Below, piece by piece: positions 6,108 through 14,321 of a stretch of DNA of 60,660 nt (the stretch's first letter is position 1; each line of letters opens with the position of its first letter). A model generated the notes under the pieces. The model ran no database searches. It saw nothing but the letters and a program-made list of their open reading frames with translations, and was not told where the DNA came from. Origin of the DNA: an uncultured Bacilli bacterium (lineage in GTDB: Bacteria > Bacillota_I > Bacilli_A > RF39 > UBA660). Location of the stretch: positions 1-60,660 of the forward strand of contig CAKPHO010000007.1 of NCBI GenBank assembly GCA_934162195.1, written 5' to 3'. A program made the position numbers and the translations under genes.

Positions 6108-9004
6108 AAAAAAGAAAAAATAAAATAAAATTTAATATAAATGGAATAAAGAAATGGTTATTTAAAAGTAAATTTAACTTTTTTATAATATTATTAAGTA
6201 TTATAGGTGTTGCTTTAGGAACATATCTATTTGGATTTTTATTCAGTGTGGTCCTATTTATAATACTTGATATTATTCTTTTAGGAATACATTGGTTTTT
6301 GAATAAAGGAACTGCTATCCAGGTAAGAAAAAAGAAAAAATTCATGCTAATACTATTCTTAGTATTATGTATTATTGGACTAGTTGGAAGTATCATTTTT
6401 GCTATTATAATAGTAAAAGAGGCACCTGAATTTAATCCTGAAAATCTTTATACAAAAGAATCAAGCATTTTATATGATAAAGATGGTGAAGTATATGCCA
6501 AACTAGGTGCAGAACAAAGAATAAAAATAACTTATGATCAAATACCTCAAGTTTTAATAGATGCAATTATTGCTACTGAGGATTCAAGATTTTATACACA
6601 TAATGGGATCGACTTACCACGTTTCTTAAAAGCATCAGCAACTCAACTTCTTGGACGCGGAGGCGGTGGTGCTTCTACCATAACAATGCAAGTTGCCAAA
6701 AATGCTTATACATCTCCTGTTTCAAATGGTTGGGAAGGTATAAAAAGAAAATTTACAGATATTTACCTGGCTGTATTTAAAATTGAAAAAGCATACACAA
6801 AAGAAGAAATTTTAGAATTCTACGTTAACTCCTACTATATGGGTGGTGGTGCATATGGTGTTGAACAAGCATCTAGAAACTATTTTGGAAAAAGTGTATC
6901 TGAGTTAAATTTATCAGAAGCCGCTATAATTGCTGGACTATTTAAGGGTGGAAATGCATATGACCCTTATTTATATCCTGACAATACTGAAGCAAGAAGA
7001 AAAGTAGTTTTATCTTTAATGTTAAGACACGGATATATCAATGAAGAAGAATACAATGCTGCTAAAGATTTAACTGTGGAAGATACTGTTAAGAAAATCG
7101 ATAAATCTTCTTCATCAAAAAATTATGCATATCAAAGTTTTATCGATACTGTTGTTGAAGAGGTAAAGAAAAGAACAAAAGCCGAGACTGGTACTGAACA
7201 AAATCCTTATGAAATACCAATGGAAATATATACAACTATGGATCGTACAAAGCAACAATATCTTGATGATCTTATGAATGGTGATAACTCTGGTTATAAA
7301 TGGGAAAACGATGTTGTAGAAGCAGGTATTGTTGTTACTGACACTAACACTGGTGCAGTAGTTGCCGTTGGTGCCGGTCGTGATAAAAATGCAGTTGGTA
7401 CATATAACTATGCCACAATGATTAAAAATCAAATTGGTTCTACAGCAAAACCATTATATGATTACGGTCCAGCGTTTGAATATAATAACTGGTCTCCAGC
7501 TACACCTGTTCCAGATGAAGAATATTCTTATAGTACAGGGGGAAATCTTAACAACTGGGATGGAAAATATAATGGATATATGGACGTTAGAAAAGCTCTA
7601 AGTCTTTCAAGAAACGTTCCAGCCTTAAAAACATTTAAAGCTGTCAATAATAATAAAATAAAAGAATTTGTTACCAACCTAGGATTAAGTCCTGAAGGTA
7701 GTGGTGGTATTATTCATGAAGCCCACTCTATTGGTGGATATAATGGAGAATCTCCTTTAACTCTAGTTGCCGCTTATGGAGCATTTGCCAACGGAGGAAC
7801 TTACATTGAACCTTATACATTCACAAAAATAATATATAAAGATAGTGATAAAATATTTAATGTTACTCCAAAAACACAAAAAGCTATGTCAGATTCAACT
7901 GCTTATATGATTACAAGTATTTTAACTGATACAGCAGTAGCTAACATGGGTAGTAGTAAAGTAAATGGTATATCATACGCTATCAAAACTGGTACATCTA
8001 ATTTTAGTTCAGAAACTAAAAAAGCTCATAAGTTACCTGCTAATGCTGTTAATGACCTTTGGGTTGCTGGATACTCTAGAGACTATGCTATTGCTATGTG
8101 GTATGGATATGATAAAATTAATAAAGATTATGTTAATAGATTATCATCTTATCAAAATATTAGATTATTTAAAGCTGTTAGCAAAGGTGTTTTATCTGGA
8201 ACTAGTTCATTTACAATGCCAAGCAGTGTTGTAGAAGTTGAAATAGAAACTGAAACATCTACACCTTTACTTGCAAGTGAATATACACCAGATAATCTTA
8301 AAAGAAAAGAATTGTTTAAAGCTGGAACTGAACCAACTGATGTATCACAAAGATTTTCAAAATTAAACAATGTAACTAATTTAAAAGCTACCGCAAATGG
8401 TAGTAAAGTTACATTAACTTGGAATGAAGTTAAATCAGACGCTATTGATGAAACTGCACTTAGAAATGAATTTTCAAAAATATTTACAAATGAAAAAGCT
8501 CTAAATTCATTTATCAGTTCTAGAATCAATTATAATAATAACTACATCGGTAAAATCAGTTACAATATTTATAAAAAACAAAGTGATGGTAGTCTAAAGC
8601 TTTTAGGAAATACTGTTAGTACTTCATACGAAGACATAACAACAGATTCATCAACAACTTATGTTGTAAAAACTACTTACACAATATTCAAAAATAATGC
8701 TAGTGATGGAGCTGAAACAACTATTTCTACAACTGGATCAAGTTCAATTATTTCAGCTCAATTAAATGGTGATTCAACAACAATTTTATCAATTGGTACT
8801 CCATTTACAGATTTAAATAAACCAGTTATTGTTTTAGAAAATTCTATAGATGTTACCGACAAAGCTACAATAACCAAGACAATAACTGGACCAAGCGACA
8901 CTATTGATACTTCAATAGAAGGAACATATATAATTACTTATAAAATATCTTATAATGGTTTTGTAGATACATTAACTAAAACAGTCCAAATAAAAAACAG
9001 TTAA
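6104..9004 (+). CDS. Class A penicillin-binding protein (PBP1-type)
   Basis: The bifunctional peptidoglycan synthase has 966 residues. The N-terminus is unusual: two membrane helices (about 25–65) precede a basic loop and a third helix (about 80–103). The GT51 glycosyltransferase follows, with catalytic Glu159 in ATEDSRFYTHNG and the GGGGASTITMQVAKN motif. The transpeptidase has the active-site SxxK as STAK (446–449), SRN (502–504) and KTGTS (628–632). The C-terminus adds a fibronectin-III-like domain (about 755–885, NLKATANGSKVTLTWNEV) and an Ig-like domain with repeated Thr (about 890–966). It is translationally coupled to recU and so probably the ponA equivalent. GpsB at 3737–4069 is a likely partner. 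Confidence 0.95.
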   Translation: MKKRKNKIKFNINGIKKWLFKSKFNFFIILLSIIGVALGTYLFGFLFSVVLFIILDIILLGIHWFLNKGTAIQVRKKKKFMLILFLVLCIIGLVGSIIFAIIIVKEAPEFNPENLYTKESSILYDKDGEVYAKLGAEQRIKITYDQIPQVLIDAIIATEDSRFYTHNGIDLPRFLKASATQLLGRGGGGASTITMQVAKNAYTSPVSNGWEGIKRKFTDIYLAVFKIEKAYTKEEILEFYVNSYYMGGGAYGVEQASRNYFGKSVSELNLSEAAIIAGLFKGGNAYDPYLYPDNTEARRKVVLSLMLRHGYINEEEYNAAKDLTVEDTVKKIDKSSSSKNYAYQSFIDTVVEEVKKRTKAETGTEQNPYEIPMEIYTTMDRTKQQYLDDLMNGDNSGYKWENDVVEAGIVVTDTNTGAVVAVGAGRDKNAVGTYNYATMIKNQIGSTAKPLYDYGPAFEYNNWSPATPVPDEEYSYSTGGNLNNWDGKYNGYMDVRKALSLSRNVPALKTFKAVNNNKIKEFVTNLGLSPEGSGGIIHEAHSIGGYNGESPLTLVAAYGAFANGGTYIEPYTFTKIIYKDSDKIFNVTPKTQKAMSDSTAYMITSILTDTAVANMGSSKVNGISYAIKTGTSNFSSETKKAHKLPANAVNDLWVAGYSRDYAIAMWYGYDKINKDYVNRLSSYQNIRLFKAVSKGVLSGTSSFTMPSSVVEVEIETETSTPLLASEYTPDNLKRKELFKAGTEPTDVSQRFSKLNNVTNLKATANGSKVTLTWNEVKSDAIDETALRNEFSKIFTNEKALNSFISSRINYNNNYIGKISYNIYKKQSDGSLKLLGNTVSTSYEDITTDSSTTYVVKTTYTIFKNNASDGAETTISTTGSSSIISAQLNGDSTTILSIGTPFTDLNKPVIVLENSIDVTDKATITKTITGPSDTIDTSIEGTYIITYKISYNGFVDTLTKTVQIKNS

Positions 9005-9024
9005 AAATCCTAACTGTTTTTTTT
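8992..9024. terminator. Bidirectional terminator between the PBP gene and nth
   Basis: Stem aaaaaacagtta (8992–9003) pairs with taactgtttttt (9011–9022), with T runs on both strands. The stop codons of both convergent genes lie inside the hairpin. Confidence 0.88.
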
Positions 9025-9627
9025 GCAATATTTTTTTAATTCACAATTCTCACATTTTGGCTTTACAGCCTTGCAATAATATCTGCCAAATAAAACTAAT
9101 TGATGATGTAAGCGACATAAATTCTCATTTCTAAAAGCTTTATTCAACTTCTTTTCTATATTACTCACATCATCATCAATTTTTGCAATACCTAACCTTT
9201 TAGAAACTCTACTTACATGCGTATCTACCGCAATACAAGGAACATTATAAATATTACTAAGAACAACATTTGTTGTTTTTCTTCCTACCCCATCTAAGCT
9301 TTCTAAAAATTCCCGATTATTAGGAACAACACCATTACCATTTTCCATCAAAGCATTAGCAATACTTTTAATATTTAAAGCTTTTTTATTATAAGTACCT
9401 ATTGGTTTTATAATCTTCTTAATATCTTCTATATCAGCTTTTTTTAATGCCTCTAAAGAAGGATATTTTTTAAATAAAACGCTAGTTACTTCATTAACTC
9501 TTTTATCAGTTGTTTGAGCACTTAACATCGTCGCAATTAGTAATTCATAATCTTTATTATACTCTAATTCACATTTAGGATTTGGAATAATAGTATCTAA
9601 ATACTTTATTATTTCTTTACTCTTCAT
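9010..9627 (-). CDS. nth: Endonuclease III (DNA glycosylase/AP lyase)
   Basis: Nth removes oxidised pyrimidines and cleaves at abasic sites. The 205-residue protein shows the helix-hairpin-helix with catalytic lysine (LESLDGVGRKTTNVVLSN), the catalytic Asp in VDTHVSRVSKRLG, and the C-terminal 4Fe-4S ligands C-x6-C-x2-C-x5-C (CKAVKPKCENCELKKYC). Its start lies inside the end of dnaD (11-base overlap), the usual dnaD–nth order of Firmicutes. Confidence 0.96.
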   Translation of the reverse strand: MKSKEIIKYLDTIIPNPKCELEYNKDYELLIATMLSAQTTDKRVNEVTSVLFKKYPSLEALKKADIEDIKKIIKPIGTYNKKALNIKSIANALMENGNGVVPNNREFLESLDGVGRKTTNVVLSNIYNVPCIAVDTHVSRVSKRLGIAKIDDDVSNIEKKLNKAFRNENLCRLHHQLVLFGRYYCKAVKPKCENCELKKYCKKNS

Positions 9628-10249
9628 CAGTTAACCAATCATAATCATCATCAGGTATTTCTTGCTTTGGTTTAAAAACATGCCTGCTATTATCTAAATC
9701 CTCTTGTGTTTTAATTCCTTTCTTACCCCATTCATTTAATATTTTATCAATATACCTTAAATTAGTAACTCCATTATAAACAGCCTCTTTTAATGCCAAA
9801 ATAATAGTTTCTTCATTTATATTGCTATCTTGCCATGCATTAATTATTTCATATTCTATTGGAGATAAAGTACGTCCAAATTCTTTCTCAAACACATCAT
9901 ATATTTGGTTCGTATTTTCTTTAGGAGAATCATTAATAATTAATCCAACTAATTTATTGTATAAACCATCAGTATCAATTACTTCTTTACGCACATTATC
10001 AACTTTTTTTAATTCTATCTTTACAAGATCCAATTCCTTCAAATGCTCTAACATATCCATTAAATCACCCAAAGGGAGATTTAACTCTGAACTTATTTTC
10101 TTAGGATTAAAAGAAGAATCTACACTAAGTAAATACGAAACAACAATTAATTCATCCGCAGACATATTTAATTTGCGATAATTATAAAATAATATTCCGG
10201 GTATTATAACATCTTTATTTTGTAAAATTTTTTTTATCTTTTCCACCAT
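9617..10249 (-). CDS. dnaD: DnaD primosome protein
   Basis: DnaD helps load the replicative helicase at oriC and restart sites. The 210-residue protein has the N-terminal winged-helix domain (VIIPGILFYNYRKLNMSADE, then YLLSVD, LNLPLGDLMDMLEHL) and the DnaB_2/DnaD C-terminal domain (FEKEFGRTLSPIEYEIINAW through YIDKILNEWGKKGIKT), the second with its conserved aromatic/Trp positions. It is followed by the overlapping nth. Confidence 0.94.
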   Translation of the reverse strand: MVEKIKKILQNKDVIIPGILFYNYRKLNMSADELIVVSYLLSVDSSFNPKKISSELNLPLGDLMDMLEHLKELDLVKIELKKVDNVRKEVIDTDGLYNKLVGLIINDSPKENTNQIYDVFEKEFGRTLSPIEYEIINAWQDSNINEETIILALKEAVYNGVTNLRYIDKILNEWGKKGIKTQEDLDNSRHVFKPKQEIPDDDYDWLTDEE

Positions 10250-10266
10250 ATAATCACCTGACTTAA

Positions 10267-11382
10267 TTATATATCATTTTTATTATTTTGTATATTAGAA
10301 TATTTTTCCACAATATATTTTTTTATAGTTTCATAATCATTTTCTAATTCTTTTTTTAAAACTAAAACTTCTATATCGCGTAAAATATTACCTATTTCTT
10401 TTCCTTTTATATTTAATATTTCTTGTATATCTTTTCCATTAATATTTAAATCACTAATATTGTGAATTACTAAATCATTATATTTTTTTGTAATTAACTT
10501 CTTAGGAATATTTCTAATTTGACCAGCAATTGAACAGTTATATAATCCATATTTATATAAAATCATAGAATCATATAAATCTAAATTTTGTAATTCATTT
10601 AATTTCTTTATTGTTACTTTATCATCATTAGAAAACGGATACGTATTTATAACATCTAGTTGTGACCATATTCCAATTAAAGATGGAACTATAACTAGTT
10701 TATCTAAATTATGTAATTCCAAATATTTATCAATTCCTAATTCCATCATTAAATTGACACCATAAGAAGCATTCTTGTTAGTAAATATTTTTTCTAACTC
10801 TTCCTTTTTTCTTTCGTAAGAAAGACTCTCTAAAAGATATCCATACTTTTTAATAAATTTTTTAACACTATCATCTAATGTAAAATTTAAAGTAGTTGCA
10901 AACCTAATAGCTCTTAAAATACGTAAAACATCCTCTTTAAGCTTCTTTTTGGGTGATCCTACCACTTTTATTAACTTATTATCCAAATCCTCTCTAGCCC
11001 CTAGTAAATCTATAATTTCGCCATATTCATCCATACACAACGTATTAATCGTAAAATCTCTTCTTTTAAGATCATCAATTAAACTATCTATATACTTAAT
11101 TTTAATTGGAGCCCTATGATTTTCATACTTAATATCTTTTCTAAAAGTAGTAACCTCAAATCTAATTTTTTTATATCTTATCGTTACTGAACCATAACTT
11201 TCTTTTGGTAACATTAAATTACCAAAAATTTCTTTTAATTGTTTAGGAGTTGCATTAGTACATATATCAACATCCACACTTCTTTTATTTAAATATAAAT
11301 CTCTGACATATCCACCAACCACATATGCTTTAAAACCATTATCATTTATTTTCTTTAATATTTCTAAACTTGCATTATACAT
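10267..11382 (-). CDS. cca: CCA tRNA nucleotidyltransferase
   Basis: The enzyme adds or repairs the 3' CCA of tRNAs. Class II head motifs are clear: AYVVGGYVRDLYLN, the metal-binding DVDIC, and RRDFTINTLCMDEYGE; the RNA-binding tail follows with RILRAIRFA. I choose the ATG at 11382 (MYNASLEIL, 371 residues). The upstream ATG at 11406 would add eight residues but lies inside the hup terminator hairpin. The ribosome site of the chosen start is weak, so the start is uncertain. dnaD follows 18 bases downstream. Confidence 0.93.
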   Translation of the reverse strand: MYNASLEILKKINDNGFKAYVVGGYVRDLYLNKRSVDVDICTNATPKQLKEIFGNLMLPKESYGSVTIRYKKIRFEVTTFRKDIKYENHRAPIKIKYIDSLIDDLKRRDFTINTLCMDEYGEIIDLLGAREDLDNKLIKVVGSPKKKLKEDVLRILRAIRFATTLNFTLDDSVKKFIKKYGYLLESLSYERKKEELEKIFTNKNASYGVNLMMELGIDKYLELHNLDKLVIVPSLIGIWSQLDVINTYPFSNDDKVTIKKLNELQNLDLYDSMILYKYGLYNCSIAGQIRNIPKKLITKKYNDLVIHNISDLNINGKDIQEILNIKGKEIGNILRDIEVLVLKKELENDYETIKKYIVEKYSNIQNNKNDI

Positions 11383-11393
11383 GAAATTTCCAT

Positions 11394-11415
11394 AAAAAAA
11401 AGGCATGAGCCTTTT
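11394..11415 (-). terminator. Terminator of hup
   Basis: On the minus strand AAAAGGC–TCAT–GCCTTTTTTTT forms a short GC-containing stem with eight T. It overlaps the hup stop codon and any start of cca at 11406. Confidence 0.85.
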
Positions 11416-11686
11416 AGTTTAAAGCGTCTTTTAACTTAGATCCTGCTTTAATAGTAGCTGCAACTCTAGCTGGGATTTTAACTGTTTCGCCAGTTCTAGG
11501 GTTACGTCCTTCTTTAGCTGCTTTTTTCTTAGCAGTAAAAGTACAGAAACCTGTTAAAGTTACTTTCCCTTCTGATTTTAATCCTTTGATAACTCCGTTC
11601 ATCATAGCTTCTAAAGCACGAGATGAATCAGCTTTTGATAATCCAGTTTCTTCTGCAATGAAGTTAACTAAATCTGTTTTTGACAT
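11414..11686 (-). CDS. hup: HU family nucleoid protein
   Basis: HU is a small DNA-bending dimer that compacts the chromosome. The 90-residue product (MSKTDLVNFIAEETGLSKAD) has the full IHF/HU fold signature, including GFCTFTAKKKAA and the GRNPRTGE arm with its intercalating proline, ending KAGSKLKDALN. AGGAGG precedes the ATG and TATAAT lies just upstream. It follows spoIVA in the direction of transcription, as hbs follows spoIVA in Bacillus. Confidence 0.97.
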   Translation of the reverse strand: MSKTDLVNFIAEETGLSKADSSRALEAMMNGVIKGLKSEGKVTLTGFCTFTAKKKAAKEGRNPRTGETVKIPARVAATIKAGSKLKDALN

Positions 11687-11780
11687 ATTCTTGACCTCCT
11701 ATATTATAAGCTCTATCTTGCTTACAATTAAAGAATACCATTTTTTTTAAGTAAAAGCAATATGTTTTGCTTATTTTAAC

Positions 11781-11808
11781 AAAAAAGTTATAGGTTTTTC
11801 CTATAACA
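11781..11808 (-). terminator. Terminator of spoIVA
   Basis: gttatagg (11787–11794) pairs with cctataac (11800–11807), and a T run follows on the minus strand. The stem overlaps the spoIVA stop codon. Confidence 0.85.
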
Positions 11809-13276
11809 CAATAGCAAATAAATTACCATTACCTTTATTTACTAATTTTGATAATGTTTGTTGTAATTTAAATCTAGCATTTTCTGGTAGCATTGAAAGT
11901 TTAGCTTGAATTCCTTCTTTTACAATAACATCTAAACTACGACCAAATATTTCACTTTTCCAGATACTATCAGCATCATTGTCATAATCTTTCATAATAT
12001 AATTTATTAATTCTTTGCTTTGCATTTCTGAACCAATTATTGGTTCAAAAGTACTTTCAACATCCACTCTAATCATATGTATAGAAGGCGCTACTGCTTT
12101 TAATTTAATACCATATCTACTACCTTGTTTTAGTATCTCTGGTGTATCTAATTTCATGTCAGAAAGAGTTGGACTTGCAACACCATATCCTGTTGTTTTA
12201 ACCATTTTTAATGCCGTTTTTATTTGATCATACTCAACTTTAGCTTCATTATAATCTTGGAATAGTTTTAATAGTTGAGATTTAGAAGTTACTTCTACAC
12301 CAATAATATCTTTAAGAACTTGGTTGTATAAGTTATCTGGTGCATCTAAAGTAACAGTTACTACTCCTGAAGATGTATCAACATTAGAAAGATATGACTT
12401 ACTTATATATTCACAATCATTAAAATGACTAGTTATATGTTCTATATCACGAAGCTTATCAATCTCAATAACGCTTTCTCTTATTTTTTCAATATATATT
12501 TTTTTAAGCCAGTTTTCCGAATCTAACGTTGCTATCCATTCAGGCATATCAACATTTACTTCTAAAACTGGGAATTCATATAAAGCTTCTTTTAAAATCG
12601 AATATATATCACGTTCAGACATATTTTCAATACTAATTGGAAGAACTGGTACACCATATGATTCTTTTAAGCTGTCAGCCATGCGTTCTGTTTCTGGCAA
12701 CATAGGATGAGTTGAATTCAAAATTACAATAAATGGTTTACCTATTTCTTTTAATTCTCCTACTATTCTTTCTTCTGCTTCAACATAATCACTTCTCTCT
12801 ATTTCACCAATAGATCCATCTGTTGTAACAACAATACCTATACTTGAATGATCTTTTATTACTTTTTCTGTTCCTATTTCAGCAGCTTCTATAAAAGGAA
12901 TCTCTTCATCATACCATGGTGTTTTTACCATTCTAGGCCCATTTTCATCTTCATATCCTTTTGCACCAGGGATAATGTATCCAACACAATCAACCAAGCG
13001 TACACTAGCCGTAAAATCGTCTACCTTAATAGTTGCTGCATTACTAGGAACAAATTTTGGTTCAGTTGTCATTATTGTTCTTCCCTGTGCACTTTGAGGT
13101 ATTTCATCTAAAGCTCTCTTTTTCTCGTATTCATCCTCAATATTAGGTACAACTAAATTCTCGATAAACTTTTTTATAAATGTTGATTTACCAGTCCTTA
13201 CTGCCCCTACTACACCTAAATATAAATCTCCACCAGTTCTTTCAGTAATACTTTTTATAATATCTATCTTTTCCAT
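11801..13276 (-). CDS. spoIVA: Stage IV sporulation protein A (spore coat scaffold ATPase)
   Basis: SpoIVA polymerises by ATP hydrolysis on the forespore surface and is the base layer of the spore coat. The 491-residue length equals that of the Bacillus protein. The Walker A GAVRTGKST (24–32), the PQSAQGRTIMTTEPKFVP segment, VDCVGYIIPGAKGYEDE, the long middle domain and the conserved C-terminal domain (SMLPENARFKLQQTLSKLVN to ...GNLFAIVL) are all present, so the gene looks intact. Its position between hup and der is the Bacillus order. A sigma-E-like promoter precedes it. It is the best evidence in the window for a sporulation pathway. Confidence 0.97.
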   Translation of the reverse strand: MEKIDIIKSITERTGGDLYLGVVGAVRTGKSTFIKKFIENLVVPNIEDEYEKKRALDEIPQSAQGRTIMTTEPKFVPSNAATIKVDDFTASVRLVDCVGYIIPGAKGYEDENGPRMVKTPWYDEEIPFIEAAEIGTEKVIKDHSSIGIVVTTDGSIGEIERSDYVEAEERIVGELKEIGKPFIVILNSTHPMLPETERMADSLKESYGVPVLPISIENMSERDIYSILKEALYEFPVLEVNVDMPEWIATLDSENWLKKIYIEKIRESVIEIDKLRDIEHITSHFNDCEYISKSYLSNVDTSSGVVTVTLDAPDNLYNQVLKDIIGVEVTSKSQLLKLFQDYNEAKVEYDQIKTALKMVKTTGYGVASPTLSDMKLDTPEILKQGSRYGIKLKAVAPSIHMIRVDVESTFEPIIGSEMQSKELINYIMKDYDNDADSIWKSEIFGRSLDVIVKEGIQAKLSMLPENARFKLQQTLSKLVNKGNGNLFAIVL

Positions 13277-13305
13277 ATAATCCCTACTTTCATCTAATTC
13301 ATTAA

Positions 13306-13334
13306 ACTATATGAAAAACAATATAAAAGTATTC
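13306..13334 (-). promoter_or_regulatory. Sigma-E-like promoter of spoIVA
   Basis: On the minus strand GAATACT (13334–13328) and CATATAGT (13313–13306) are separated by 14 bases. This resembles the sporulation mother-cell sigma-E consensus (GHATATT, about 14, CATACAHT). It lies about 30 bases before the spoIVA start. The match was judged by eye. Confidence 0.5.
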
Positions 13335-13360
13335 AAAAAAAAGAATTATTTCAATTCTTT
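13335..13360 (-). terminator. Terminator of the 199-residue protein gene
   Basis: A perfect 8-bp stem (aaagaatt / aattcttt) is followed on the minus strand by eight T. It isolates spoIVA from the upstream gene. Confidence 0.85.
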
Positions 13361-13945
13361 CATTTTTGGATTATTTTTTAATTCAAAATCTTGCTCTAAA
13401 GATATAATACCATCATCTAGTAAAGTGTCTCCTACTTTAACCATTGTACTAAAAAAATTTTTATTTACTAAATCATAAATATGTTCTCTTACTTTGTTGA
13501 TATCTTTAGCAAAATATATTGAATGATTATTTCTTATTAAAAGAGCCATAACATTCTCTGTTATTTCATCAACAAGACCTAAATAATTTATATTCGTTCC
13601 TGCATTTACACTCATAAACATAGTCTTGTATTTGTTAATCTCTTCTTCTATTGCAAGATTAACATCAATTTTATCATCCTCTAATTTATATCTTAATAAA
13701 CCTATATTAGTATCAATCGACTTCTTTAAATTCATGTCTTTCTTTTGATACACTTTATAAATAGCGTTTAATAATTCATCATTTGTAAATTCAACAAGTG
13801 GATAATTTTCATTCATATACTTAGTAATACTACTAACTAAGTCACTTAAACATGGCTTTTCAACTTGATACACCATTTTTAGTAACTCTGAAGACATCAT
13901 TTCAAGTGAAGAAACAAATTCATTAACCTTTATTTCTCTATCCAT
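13346..13945 (-). CDS. Hypothetical protein between spoIVA and the SpoVIF-like gene
   Basis: No family is recognised. The 199-residue protein is soluble, acidic and predicted mostly helical, with no membrane helix or signal peptide. Notable segments are MSSELLKMVYQVEKPCLSDL near the start and VNLAIEEEINKYKTMFM in the middle. It lies co-directionally between the SpoVIF-like gene and spoIVA, with its own terminator. The neighbours raise the possibility of a sporulation role, but nothing in the sequence proves it. Confidence 0.75.
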   Translation of the reverse strand: MDREIKVNEFVSSLEMMSSELLKMVYQVEKPCLSDLVSSITKYMNENYPLVEFTNDELLNAIYKVYQKKDMNLKKSIDTNIGLLRYKLEDDKIDVNLAIEEEINKYKTMFMSVNAGTNINYLGLVDEITENVMALLIRNNHSIYFAKDINKVREHIYDLVNKNFFSTMVKVGDTLLDDGIISLEQDFELKNNPKMKELK

Positions 13946-14021
13946 ATTACCACCTATTATTATTTTAACACAATTTATACTTTACGGAAATGAATTTATT
14001 GAAGTTTACACCAATTTGTCA

Positions 14022-14267
14022 CTAAAACATTCCATTTATGTCTTTCGGAACTTTGTCATTGACAACTGCTTTAATAATTTTATCTTCTTTATCTTTTGAA
14101 ACTTCTTTACCTGTCATCTTACCAAGCTCCTGTATAACCTCTCTTAATGTAGCTTCATTTTTTAAATCACTTTGTTGTAATTTAGCCGCTAAATTTAAGA
14201 TTGTATCTTTTCCTACTTTAGTCTTCTTTTCTACTCTATTAAAAAAGCTATCTGAAAAATTTACCAT
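14022..14267 (-). CDS. SpoVIF-like small sporulation protein
   Basis: The 81-residue protein (FSDSFFNRVEKKTKVGKDTI, then LNLAAKLQQSDLKNEATLRE, VIQELGKMTGKEVSKDKEDK) has the pattern of the stage VI sporulation protein F family: F-x2-VEKKT-V, LA-x-LQ, an R-x2-I repeat and a closing K-x-EDKI. Size also fits. In Bacillus the protein is a sporulation factor needed for coat assembly. GAGGTG precedes the ATG. Its position one gene from spoIVA supports the call, which is from memory of the family pattern. Confidence 0.7.
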   Translation of the reverse strand: MVNFSDSFFNRVEKKTKVGKDTILNLAAKLQQSDLKNEATLREVIQELGKMTGKEVSKDKEDKIIKAVVNDKVPKDINGMF

Positions 14268-14321
14268 ATAAACACCTCTAACTTATTATATGGTATTTCT
14301 TTTTTTTCGTTAAAAAAAGAG

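Noticed and set aside
7115..7432. Minus-strand open frame inside the PBP gene
   Set aside because: It is antisense to the transpeptidase domain, rich in Cys and Ile from reverse reading, and has no ribosome site.
10267..11406. cca start at 11406
   Set aside because: The ATG lies inside the hup terminator stem; the family homology starts at MYNASLEIL (11382).
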